Positions 16,187-23,206 of a stretch of DNA of 64,000 nt are shown piece after piece. The DNA lies in NCBI GenBank assembly GCA_020634375.1, contig JACKBX010000014.1, positions 1 through 64,000 on the forward strand, read 5' to 3'. A program made the translations under genes and the position numbers. Position 1 is the first letter of the stretch. Each line of letters starts with the position of its first letter. The notes below the pieces were generated by a model that searched no databases, was not told the origin of the DNA, and saw nothing but the letters and a program-made list of their open reading frames with translations. Source of the DNA: Ardenticatenaceae bacterium (GTDB lineage: Bacteria; Chloroflexota; Anaerolineae; Promineifilales; Promineifilaceae).

Positions 16187-16951
16187 TCATTGCAATAGTT
16201 CTTGCAGCAAGTTCATAGCAATTTGGCGGGAACGGCCGTCCCCATCCATCGTCGGATTCCACGAAGAAAGCGATACAGCCACTACGCGCCCTGTCGCCGC
16301 CAGGCGGCGCAGCACTTGCTGCAATGTATCCAACGTGGGGCCATGAGCAGCCAGATAATTCATGGCTGGGGCGTCTACCGGGTCAATCACATCGGTATCA
16401 AAGTGCACGTACAATGGGCCATTAGGAAGTGGAAAGTCCAGCAGATTGGTAACTTGTGGCAGGTGGGTAACCTGTGACGCTTGCACAGCAACCCGTTCTT
16501 CGGCATCTAGATCACGGCCGTCCGTCAAAATTACCTGGCTTTCTGGCAGGGGCGTTAGGCCTACCCCCTGCACAATTGTTTGCTCCCCACGCCCTACAGC
16601 CATAGCCAGAGGCATGCCGCCCAAAAAACCGCTGGGCGTTGTGTCCCAGGTATTAAAGTCGCCATGCGCATCAAACCAGAGCAGTGTGGGACGAATGCCT
16701 GCCTGTTCTAGTCCAGCCAGTACCCCAATGCTTGTGCAGCAATCTCCGGCAATGCTGACTGGACGATGGCCCTGTTGTACGGCCGTTGCCACCAACTCGG
16801 CTAATGGCTGATATAAAGCAACCATCCGCTCCTGTGGGCTGCGCACCGGCAGCACCGGGTCATTGACCTGCCAACCCGGCTCGACCAGCGATTCCAATCC
16901 GGGTTCAGGTCGATCTAGAAAATAAGGGGTCAAAATAAATTGATTTGCCAT
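16187..16951 (-). CDS. Arginase/agmatinase-fold protein with altered metal site
   Basis: A ureohydrolase-superfamily protein of 254 aa. The second and third metal motifs are intact: DAHGDFNT and HFDTDVIDP. The first, normally GGDHS, reads AGDCCTS, so the His ligand is Cys. The late family segment reads SLSSWNPTMDGDGRS in place of a Glu-containing motif. The substrate could therefore differ from arginine, agmatine or formiminoglutamate, or the metal stoichiometry may be reduced. ATG 16951 is chosen because GGAGAGAG lies just upstream; an in-frame TTG six codons earlier lacks such a site. No nitrogen-metabolism neighbour helps to name the substrate. Confidence 0.8.
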   Translation of the reverse strand: MANQFILTPYFLDRPEPGLESLVEPGWQVNDPVLPVRSPQERMVALYQPLAELVATAVQQGHRPVSIAGDCCTSIGVLAGLEQAGIRPTLLWFDAHGDFNTWDTTPSGFLGGMPLAMAVGRGEQTIVQGVGLTPLPESQVILTDGRDLDAEERVAVQASQVTHLPQVTNLLDFPLPNGPLYVHFDTDVIDPVDAPAMNYLAAHGPTLDTLQQVLRRLAATGRVVAVSLSSWNPTMDGDGRSRQIAMNLLQELLQ

Positions 16952-16972
16952 GTCGCTCTCTCCATACAATGA

Positions 16973-17033
16973 TCGTAAATCGCAAATCGTTAATCGTCAA
17001 TTGCTGAATTGCTGAATTGTCACCAGTTGCTAT
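16973..17033. repeat. AATCGTC/GAATTGCT repeat array between divergent genes
   Basis: Seven- and eight-base units (AATCGCA, AATCGTT, AATCGTC, then GAATTGCT twice) fill most of the gap between the arginase-fold gene and the SRAP gene. These two genes diverge, so promoters must overlap the array. Confidence 0.65.
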
Positions 17034-17068
17034 CCATGCTATTATGCCCTCACTCAAGGAGACTGGAC

Positions 17069-17737
17069 ATGTGTGGTCGTTTTGCTTTACTGACTCCCGG
17101 CGAAATAATTGCAAAGGCTTTTGCCATAGACACTATCCCTGAGCCGCTGCCCCCTCGTTACAATATTGCCCCTACCCAACCAGTATTAGCAGTGCGATTA
17201 TCACCCCACAACCAGCAGCGCGAGTTCGCGCTATTTCGTTGGGGCTTGGTTCCCTCGTGGTCGAAGGACATCAAAATTGGGGCGCGGATGATTAATGCGC
17301 GAGCGGAAACGGCCGCAGAAAAGCCCTCTTTTCGCACCTCATTTAAACGGCGGCGCTGCCTGATTCCGGCAAGTGGATTTTATGAGTGGCAGAAGGTAAA
17401 CGGCCGTAAACAACCCATGTACATCTACCCCGAAAATGGCGGCATCTTCGCCTTTGCCGGGCTGTGGGAGTATTGGCAAAGCGCCGATGGCAGCGAATTG
17501 CAAACGTGTACCATTTTGACGACAACACCAAACGACCTGATGGCCTCCATCCATAACCGGATGCCGGTCATTGTAGAACCGGCCGATTTTGATATGTGGC
17601 TGCATCCTGGCCCGCGCTCAGATGATGCGCACCATTTGTTACGGCCGTATCCCGCCGACAAAATGGCCGCGTATGCGGTAAGCACGGCCGTTAACAGCCC
17701 TGCAAACGACAATCCGACCTGTATTGCCCCTCTGTAA
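17069..17737 (+). CDS. SRAP-domain abasic-site crosslinking protein (HMCES/YedK family)
   Basis: The protein forms a thiazolidine crosslink with abasic sites in single-stranded DNA through Cys2, protecting them until repair. All key positions are visible: catalytic Cys2 (MCGRFAL), PRYNIAPTQ (Asn), RWGLVPSWS, INARAET (Glu), CLIPASGFYEW and the late MPVI block with its His-containing HNRMP. Length 222 aa is typical. ATG 17069 is fixed by the need for Cys at position 2 and by AGGAGA upstream. It precedes gmhB by 16 bases on the same strand but has no functional link to it. Confidence 0.93.
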   Translation: MCGRFALLTPGEIIAKAFAIDTIPEPLPPRYNIAPTQPVLAVRLSPHNQQREFALFRWGLVPSWSKDIKIGARMINARAETAAEKPSFRTSFKRRRCLIPASGFYEWQKVNGRKQPMYIYPENGGIFAFAGLWEYWQSADGSELQTCTILTTTPNDLMASIHNRMPVIVEPADFDMWLHPGPRSDDAHHLLRPYPADKMAAYAVSTAVNSPANDNPTCIAPL

Positions 17738-17753
17738 CCAGGAAGTATAACCA

Positions 17754-18335
17754 GTGACAAACTCGCCCCTTCTCCCGGCCCTCTTCCTTGATCGTGATGG
17801 GGTCATTATCGAAAATCGCGCCAATTACGTTCGCTCTTGGGCTGACGTGGAAATTTATCCGCAGGCAGTGCAAGCGTTGGCCCGCATTCGACATACGCCA
17901 TTCAAAATCATTCTTGTCACTAACCAGTCAGCAGTGGGGCGCGGTATCATTACGCTGGAAATGGCACAGGCGATTAATAAACAATTGTTGGCAGTGATGG
18001 CAAAGGAAAATTGCCGTATTGATGACGTATTTTTGTGCCCCCATGCGCCGCAAGACGGCTGCGACTGCCGCAAACCCCAGCCAGGTCTGCTGCTGCAAGC
18101 GGCGCAAAAGCACGGGATTGACCTGAGTCGCTCCATGATGATTGGCGACGCGCTAACGGACATGCAAGCGGGATTAGCGGCTGGTGTGCAGCAAACCATC
18201 TTGCTGCGCACCGGGCGTGGCGCGGCCCAGTTGCAGAAACCGGAGGCAGCCCAGTTTCACTCGATGATTGTGCATGATTCGTTGGAAACGGCCGTGCAAG
18301 CCCTTATCAACACACTGCTCCTCCCACCCACATAA
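17754..18335 (+). CDS. gmhB: D-glycero-D-manno-heptose bisphosphate phosphatase (GmhB, HAD superfamily)
   Basis: A HAD phosphatase of the HisB-N/GmhB group, which removes the C7 phosphate of heptose 1,7-bisphosphate. It shows FLDRDGVI (nucleophile and acid Asp), TNQSAVGRG, the zinc-binding loop CPHAPQDGCDCRKP with three Cys and one His, and MIGDALTDMQAG. Start is GTG 17754 with AGGAAG upstream. On the opposite strand 1.8-3.9 kb away lie gmhA and hddA, so three of the four steps to GDP- or ADP-activated heptose are present; the nucleotidyltransferase is not in the window. A HisB role is less likely without histidine genes nearby. Confidence 0.88.
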   Translation: MTNSPLLPALFLDRDGVIIENRANYVRSWADVEIYPQAVQALARIRHTPFKIILVTNQSAVGRGIITLEMAQAINKQLLAVMAKENCRIDDVFLCPHAPQDGCDCRKPQPGLLLQAAQKHGIDLSRSMMIGDALTDMQAGLAAGVQQTILLRTGRGAAQLQKPEAAQFHSMIVHDSLETAVQALINTLLLPPT

Positions 18336-18338
18336 AAA

Positions 18339-18376
18339 AACACCCACATCAACATGGTCATGTTGATGTGGGTGTT
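18339..18376. terminator. Bidirectional intrinsic terminator
   Basis: An 18-bp perfect stem with a two-base loop (AACACCCACATCAACATG and its complement) lies between the convergent gmhB and tyrosine autokinase genes. It is preceded by an A-run that acts as U-tract for the minus strand. Confidence 0.9.
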
Positions 18377-18394
18377 ACCCATACAATAAATTCG

Positions 18395-20065
18395 TTACTG
18401 ACTGACTAAATTCTTAGCTTCTCCGCTACGCACCAACCGCTTACGCAGTTTCCCTCGTGGTTTGTCATCTGTGTCAGGGTTTTCTGATTCATCATCCTGA
18501 GCATAATACGGATTCTTGTAATAATAGTATGAATCATATCCATCTCCTTTAGGATGGAGTGAATTCAAAATCGTGCCAATCACATTGGCATTCACCTCAC
18601 GCAACGTTTGCACCATCTGTTTTATGTGCCCCCGCCGTGTTTTATGGGCACGCACAACAACCAGTGTGCCATCCACTTGTGTACTCAACACCACCGAATC
18701 CGTCACAGACAATACCGGTGGGCTATCAAAAACAATGTAATCAAATTGTTTAAGCAGTTCCTCAAGCAGCCGCTTCATTTTAATCGAACCAAGCAGCTCC
18801 GAAGGATTCGGGGGAATGGGGCCACTGGTAAGCAAAAACAACCCTTCTACACGAGTAGCCTGGGCATTATCCTTCACCATCAGCTTGACCTCTTCCTCTT
18901 GTTGTGCTGTATCAAAATCAAGCAGGAGGGTACTCAGGCCGCGTTTATTAGGCATATTAAAAATTTCGTGCTGCGACGGACAGCGTAAATCAGCATCTGC
19001 AAAGAGCACGCGATTCCCAGCCTGGGCAAGCACCACAGCCAAATTAGCCGCTATCGTGCTTTTCCCATCCAATGGTGTGGCACTGGTGACTAAAAGGGTT
19101 CGTCCCGGATTATCAACAGCCGAAAACTGGATACCGGTGCGCAGCACTCGAAAAGCCTCCGCTGTAGGGGAACGAGCATGTTGAACTGTCACAAGAATAT
19201 CCTCTTTGATTTCAGCAATGCCAGCGAGGGTAGGCAGTTCCGTGAGCCGGTTCACCTGCGAAGGCAAGCTAATCGTGTCATCGAGGTATTCAAGCACAAA
19301 GGCCGCTGATACAGCCAGTACAAAGCCGACACCTGCGGCCGTTACCACAGACAACATATTGTTGCTGTTAACCGGCTGTTTTGGCAATGGTGCGGCTTCA
19401 ATCACGCGGATAGTATTGGTCGCTCCCTGTTGTGTATTCCCCAAAAGGCTGGAGTAGTCGCGGCGCAAGGTTTGCAAACTTGATTCCAGAGAGGAAATAT
19501 CATTTTGCACCTGGCGAATTTCGCGGGCACTGGTCAAGGTTCCCAATTCTTCTTGTTTATCAGAAAGTTGTTGCTCCGCATCTTGGATGGCTTTCTCATA
19601 CGTATCAAGCTGCTCGTTTACAAAGTCTTGACGTTCCTGATCGTTTTCCTGTGCGGACGGGCTGCGCAGAATGAGTTGATGGGCCAGTTCGTTGGCTACG
19701 GCCTGAGCGCGGGCAGCATCAGTATCTTGGACGATAATATCAATCACGTTGGTGTTGTTAAGCTGCTGTACAAAGATGTCTCTGGGCAACGCGTTTAACC
19801 CTAGAGCTTCGCGAGCATCATTACGCACCGAGGAACGATTAGCCAGGTCTACATAGAAGGAAGCTAACTGTTGGGTAATGCTTAAGTCTGTATTGGATGG
19901 ATTAAGGTCCTCGATGGCGTTCCCAACAATGATCGTGGCAGTTGTGCTGAAAAGGGATGGTTGCTGTGCAGCAACTATGAAACTGGTTACGCCAGCTATG
20001 AGTGTGGAGAGGAGTACCAACCACCACCATTTGAGCAGGGGAGTGAAGTATTCTTTAATTTCCAT
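18395..20065 (-). CDS. Polysaccharide co-polymerase/tyrosine autokinase (Wzz + BY-kinase)
   Basis: An inner-membrane regulator of polysaccharide chain length and export, with the Wzz part and the cytoplasmic BY-kinase in one chain. The N-terminal Wzz domain spans a first membrane segment (about 14-33), a coiled-coil-rich extracytoplasmic part and a second segment (about 238-260). The kinase follows with Walker A (TSATPLDGKSTIA), Walker A' (LFADADLRCPSQH) and Walker B (DYIVFDSPP). The C-terminal cluster DGYDSYYYYKNPYY provides the autophosphorylated tyrosines. It marks the start of the glycan assembly region. AGGA lies eight bases before ATG 20065. Confidence 0.92.
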   Translation of the reverse strand: MEIKEYFTPLLKWWWLVLLSTLIAGVTSFIVAAQQPSLFSTTATIIVGNAIEDLNPSNTDLSITQQLASFYVDLANRSSVRNDAREALGLNALPRDIFVQQLNNTNVIDIIVQDTDAARAQAVANELAHQLILRSPSAQENDQERQDFVNEQLDTYEKAIQDAEQQLSDKQEELGTLTSAREIRQVQNDISSLESSLQTLRRDYSSLLGNTQQGATNTIRVIEAAPLPKQPVNSNNMLSVVTAAGVGFVLAVSAAFVLEYLDDTISLPSQVNRLTELPTLAGIAEIKEDILVTVQHARSPTAEAFRVLRTGIQFSAVDNPGRTLLVTSATPLDGKSTIAANLAVVLAQAGNRVLFADADLRCPSQHEIFNMPNKRGLSTLLLDFDTAQQEEEVKLMVKDNAQATRVEGLFLLTSGPIPPNPSELLGSIKMKRLLEELLKQFDYIVFDSPPVLSVTDSVVLSTQVDGTLVVVRAHKTRRGHIKQMVQTLREVNANVIGTILNSLHPKGDGYDSYYYYKNPYYAQDDESENPDTDDKPRGKLRKRLVRSGEAKNLVSQ

Positions 20066-20125
20066 AAACTTGTCCTAATGCGGCCAATGTTTTATTTCAG
20101 GGATTAGAACGGCCGTATCTCACTA

Positions 20126-20683
20126 TTAGCTTACCATTTCCCGCAATGCTTTGGTAATCAGATGCTCAAAAACCAAGTGAATGTCTTCCACTTGTTCAAT
20201 GCAATCACTCGGAACATGAACTTGCAGATCGACCATTGAGCCTAACTGACCAGCACTGAAACCGGTGAAACCAATGGTGCGAGCTTGCCTGTGCCGCGCC
20301 ATCTCAATGGCGCGTAACACATTAGGCGAATTACCACTTGTAGAAATGCCGATCACAATATCTCCCGGTTGCACCAAACTGGCAAGCTGTTGGGCAAATA
20401 CATTTTCGTACCCCTCATCGTTAGCGTAGGCAGACAAGATCGCCATGTTATCAGTGAGACCGATTACTTTGAAGGGGGGAGCACTGGCGTGCCGGGTATT
20501 TTTCGCCAGATCGCACACAAAGTGGGAGGCCGTGGAAGCGCTGCCGCCATTACCCATGATGAAGATGGTACGGCCGTTCATTCGAGCATCGTGTAACCAG
20601 GTTATCGTTTTTTCAATAGGAGCCTGATCAATGCGATCAAGTATTGCTTGCAACTGCTGGAAATAAATTTGTGCGTAACTCAT
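20126..20683 (-). CDS. gmhA: Phosphoheptose isomerase (GmhA, SIS domain)
   Basis: Converts sedoheptulose 7-phosphate to D-glycero-D-manno-heptose 7-phosphate. The SIS fold is marked by IFIMGNGGSASTASHFVCDLAKN (sugar-phosphate loop), IVIGISTSGNSPNVLRAIE, and a late VFEHLI segment carrying the catalytic His/Glu region. Length 185 aa is standard. It lies 14 bases downstream of hddA, the next enzyme, and is surely co-transcribed with it. In this region the heptose most likely enters an S-layer or exopolysaccharide glycan. Confidence 0.92.
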   Translation of the reverse strand: MSYAQIYFQQLQAILDRIDQAPIEKTITWLHDARMNGRTIFIMGNGGSASTASHFVCDLAKNTRHASAPPFKVIGLTDNMAILSAYANDEGYENVFAQQLASLVQPGDIVIGISTSGNSPNVLRAIEMARHRQARTIGFTGFSAGQLGSMVDLQVHVPSDCIEQVEDIHLVFEHLITKALREMVS

Positions 20684-20697
20684 AATTTCATCCTTGC

Positions 20698-21675
20698 CTA
20701 ACGATGGTAATCAAAAATAACTTTGCTGCCATCCTGCCCTAATTTGAATGGCAATTCCTGCAAATGCTGTAACTCATGTCGCACATCTTCTTGTGTGCCA
20801 TTGCGGCAATACAAAAGCATAAATCCACCACCGCCTGCGCCAGCAATTTTGCCACCAATCGCACCAGCAGCGCGAGCTGTCTCATACATCTCATCCAGAT
20901 AATCATTGCTAATCTGGCTGGCGAGCCTTTTCTTGAGCATCCAACTTTCGTGCAACAAACCGCCAATGGCATCCACATTTCCGTTTAGTAACTCATCACG
21001 AGCCGTACAAGCAATATCCTTCATCTCGCCCAACACGCTTTGACGTTGTTTGATGTTAGCCTTTTGCTCACTTAGAATTTTATCTGCCTTGCGGGTTTTG
21101 CCAGTGAAAAAGAGCAATAAGTTATCGTTCAGACGGCGCAAGGTTTTTGTGTCTAGCTCTAACGTATGAGGAATGACTTGCCCGTCCGTCCTAAACTCAA
21201 TGAATCGCATCCCGCCATATGCAGCAATGTATTGATCTTGCATACCTATTGGGCTTTGCAAAATGTCGCGCTCAATTTCGCAGGCTTCGACCGCCAGCTT
21301 TTCCGACAAAATAAGTTGTCGTTGGTGCGCGTACATGGCGTGTAATGAGCCAACCGTAACCGTACTGGAAGACCCCAACCCCGATCCCTCGGACGGAATG
21401 TCACCCATTGTGGTAATTTCGACGCCCTGCGTCAGGCCGGTCTTGCGGAAAGCTTCACGGATGAGGGTGTGGTGAATTTCGTCAACGGAATCAACCATTT
21501 CCGTGCGCGTCCAACCGACACGCAGTTTCTGGTCAAAACGCTGTTTGATGGTCACAAAGATAAATTTATCAATGGCGGAGCTAATTACGCATCCGCCGTG
21601 TTCCAAAAAATAAGCGGGGAAATCGGTGCCACCGCCAAATAAGCTTACACGCAGAGGGGTTTGGATGATAAGCAT
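20698..21675 (-). CDS. hddA: D-glycero-D-manno-heptose 7-phosphate kinase (HddA, GHMP family)
   Basis: A GHMP kinase that phosphorylates heptose 7-phosphate at C1 in the GDP-heptose pathway. It begins IIQTPLRVSLFGGGTDFPAYF, typical for HddA, and carries the ATP loop PSEGSGLGSSSTVTVG near residue 100 and a C-terminal GAGGGGFMLLY. Its 325 residues match the family. Together with GmhA and GmhB it indicates the alpha-anomer (GDP-activated) route used for S-layer glycans in Gram-positives rather than the HldE route of enteric LPS. The step after GmhB (HddC) is missing here. Confidence 0.9.
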   Translation of the reverse strand: MLIIQTPLRVSLFGGGTDFPAYFLEHGGCVISSAIDKFIFVTIKQRFDQKLRVGWTRTEMVDSVDEIHHTLIREAFRKTGLTQGVEITTMGDIPSEGSGLGSSSTVTVGSLHAMYAHQRQLILSEKLAVEACEIERDILQSPIGMQDQYIAAYGGMRFIEFRTDGQVIPHTLELDTKTLRRLNDNLLLFFTGKTRKADKILSEQKANIKQRQSVLGEMKDIACTARDELLNGNVDAIGGLLHESWMLKKRLASQISNDYLDEMYETARAAGAIGGKIAGAGGGGFMLLYCRNGTQEDVRHELQHLQELPFKLGQDGSKVIFDYHR

Positions 21676-21708
21676 GATAATCCTTTTTGTATTGTTTTCT
21701 GTCAGCTT

Positions 21709-22953
21709 TTAGCTGACGGGTTGAGGGACCTGGGGAATAACGGCCGTTTCAATTGCAGACACGGAAGCGGGCTGTACGGCCGTATAAATCTCCTCCAACC
21801 GCACAGCGACATGGTTCCAATTGTGATATCTTTCCACATAGGCTCGCCCCGTTCTCCCCAATTGCTGCTGCCGCACGGGATCGGCAAGCAAATTCAAGAT
21901 ATGTTGGGCAAAAGATGGCGCATCTCCAGCCACGAGCAAATCACGATCTGGTTCTAATGGCAAATGGGCTACCGCTTGGGGTGACGTAATAACGGGTGTA
22001 GCGCAAGCCAGGGCTTCCAACACCTTGTTCTGAATACCGGCATTATAAGCAATAGGCACTACTGCGATGGTGGCACGTTGCAGATAGGGTGGCAAATGAT
22101 CAACTGTGCCCGTAACCACAATGTTAGGATTTTCGGCCAGGGCTTCTATTTCGCTTGTTGGGTCTTTGCCCACAATCATCAATTTCACGTCGGGGCGAGA
22201 CTGCCAGACAAGGGGCATAATGTCTTGCACCATATGCATGGTCATGGTGATGTTGGCGTGGTAGCTCATTTTCCCGCTGATGATGAGGGTGGCGGGTTCG
22301 CGGGAAACGGCCGTGTCCGGCACAAAATAGTCCAAATCAACACCATTGGGCACAACTGATACAGGCGCATGACGGCCGTTGCCATCCAAAGACAACAACA
22401 CCTCCCGATCCGTTGGCGACGTCACCAAGACATGATCAAACTGGCTCACCAGCCATCCTTCATACCATTCTGTGCGGCCAAGTTCAAACTTGCTGCGCCA
22501 GCGCCGCAATAAATCCGTGCTTTGCACCGCCGCCTGCCGGAACAAATGTGTAATGCTATCGACACTATCCCACACAACCGGCAATCCTGTATGCGTTTTG
22601 AAATGCAACCCATAACGCGAACCGCGTAAATGCTCCACATGAATCACGTCGAAATCAGTCAAGTCAACCAAAGATGTTGCCAACCCTTGCTGCCATGAAT
22701 ACACGCTTTGTAAAGGGTTGCGCCCAGGCAATGCTAACACACAATTCCACAATGAGCGCCACCGAGACATGGGCAGCGCGTACACTTCATGACAATGAGC
22801 ACGCAATTGTTCCACATCCTGACGCTCTTCTTCATTGACCCACAGTGTGAGTACTGTTACCTCATGTCCCCGCTTCGATAACGCACGAATCATGTTAAAC
22901 GGCCGTACCCGTACAAAATTCGGAACATAAGGGACAACAAAAAGAATTTTCAT
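21709..22953 (-). CDS. Glycosyltransferase, GT4 family (stp1/EpsH-system type)
   Basis: A retaining glycosyltransferase with two Rossmann domains. The N-terminus KILFVVPYVPNFVRVRPFNMIRALSKRGHEVTVLT and the WDSVDSITHLFRQ block resemble the sugar transferases associated with EPS/exosortase systems (TIGR03087-like). The donor-binding half shows VVPNGVDLDYF, LMIVGKDP, and APIAYNAGIQNKVLEALACATPVI in pieces, with the usual E-x7-E pattern in NKVLEALACATPV. ATG 22953 is preferred to an upstream TTG because a GAGG lies four bases before it. It is the first gene of a unit with hddA and gmhA, so it may transfer heptose (inference). Confidence 0.88.
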   Translation of the reverse strand: MKILFVVPYVPNFVRVRPFNMIRALSKRGHEVTVLTLWVNEEERQDVEQLRAHCHEVYALPMSRWRSLWNCVLALPGRNPLQSVYSWQQGLATSLVDLTDFDVIHVEHLRGSRYGLHFKTHTGLPVVWDSVDSITHLFRQAAVQSTDLLRRWRSKFELGRTEWYEGWLVSQFDHVLVTSPTDREVLLSLDGNGRHAPVSVVPNGVDLDYFVPDTAVSREPATLIISGKMSYHANITMTMHMVQDIMPLVWQSRPDVKLMIVGKDPTSEIEALAENPNIVVTGTVDHLPPYLQRATIAVVPIAYNAGIQNKVLEALACATPVITSPQAVAHLPLEPDRDLLVAGDAPSFAQHILNLLADPVRQQQLGRTGRAYVERYHNWNHVAVRLEEIYTAVQPASVSAIETAVIPQVPQPVS

Positions 22954-23157
22954 AATCCTCAATACACCTGGTTACAATGCTGTAACGTAGCAACTGCCAG
23001 CATTCTCATTCACCCTCCCGTACCGCCTCCTAACACGGCTATAAATTAGCACCACACACTTACTAATCGTCTTACAACCCCTTCCCCGTAAATCATATCC
23101 CCCAAAAGGACTAATGACATTCCCACCATTCTACTTACAATAGGGCTGACCAAAATC

Positions 23158-23186
23158 TTGAAACACAACGAACCTTACAATATACC
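23158..23186 (+). promoter_or_regulatory. Candidate promoter of the beta-propeller protein gene
   Basis: TTGAAA at 23158-23163 and TATACC at 23181-23186 are 17 bases apart, about 20 bases upstream of the start codon. The remainder of the 253-base divergent gap holds nothing else I can name. Confidence 0.4.
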
Positions 23187-23206
23187 CCACAATAGAGAGG
23201 TATTTT

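Noticed and set aside
17754..18335. Histidinol-phosphatase (HisB-type)
   Set aside because: The motifs alone cannot exclude it, but no his genes are near and two other heptose-pathway genes are within 4 kb.
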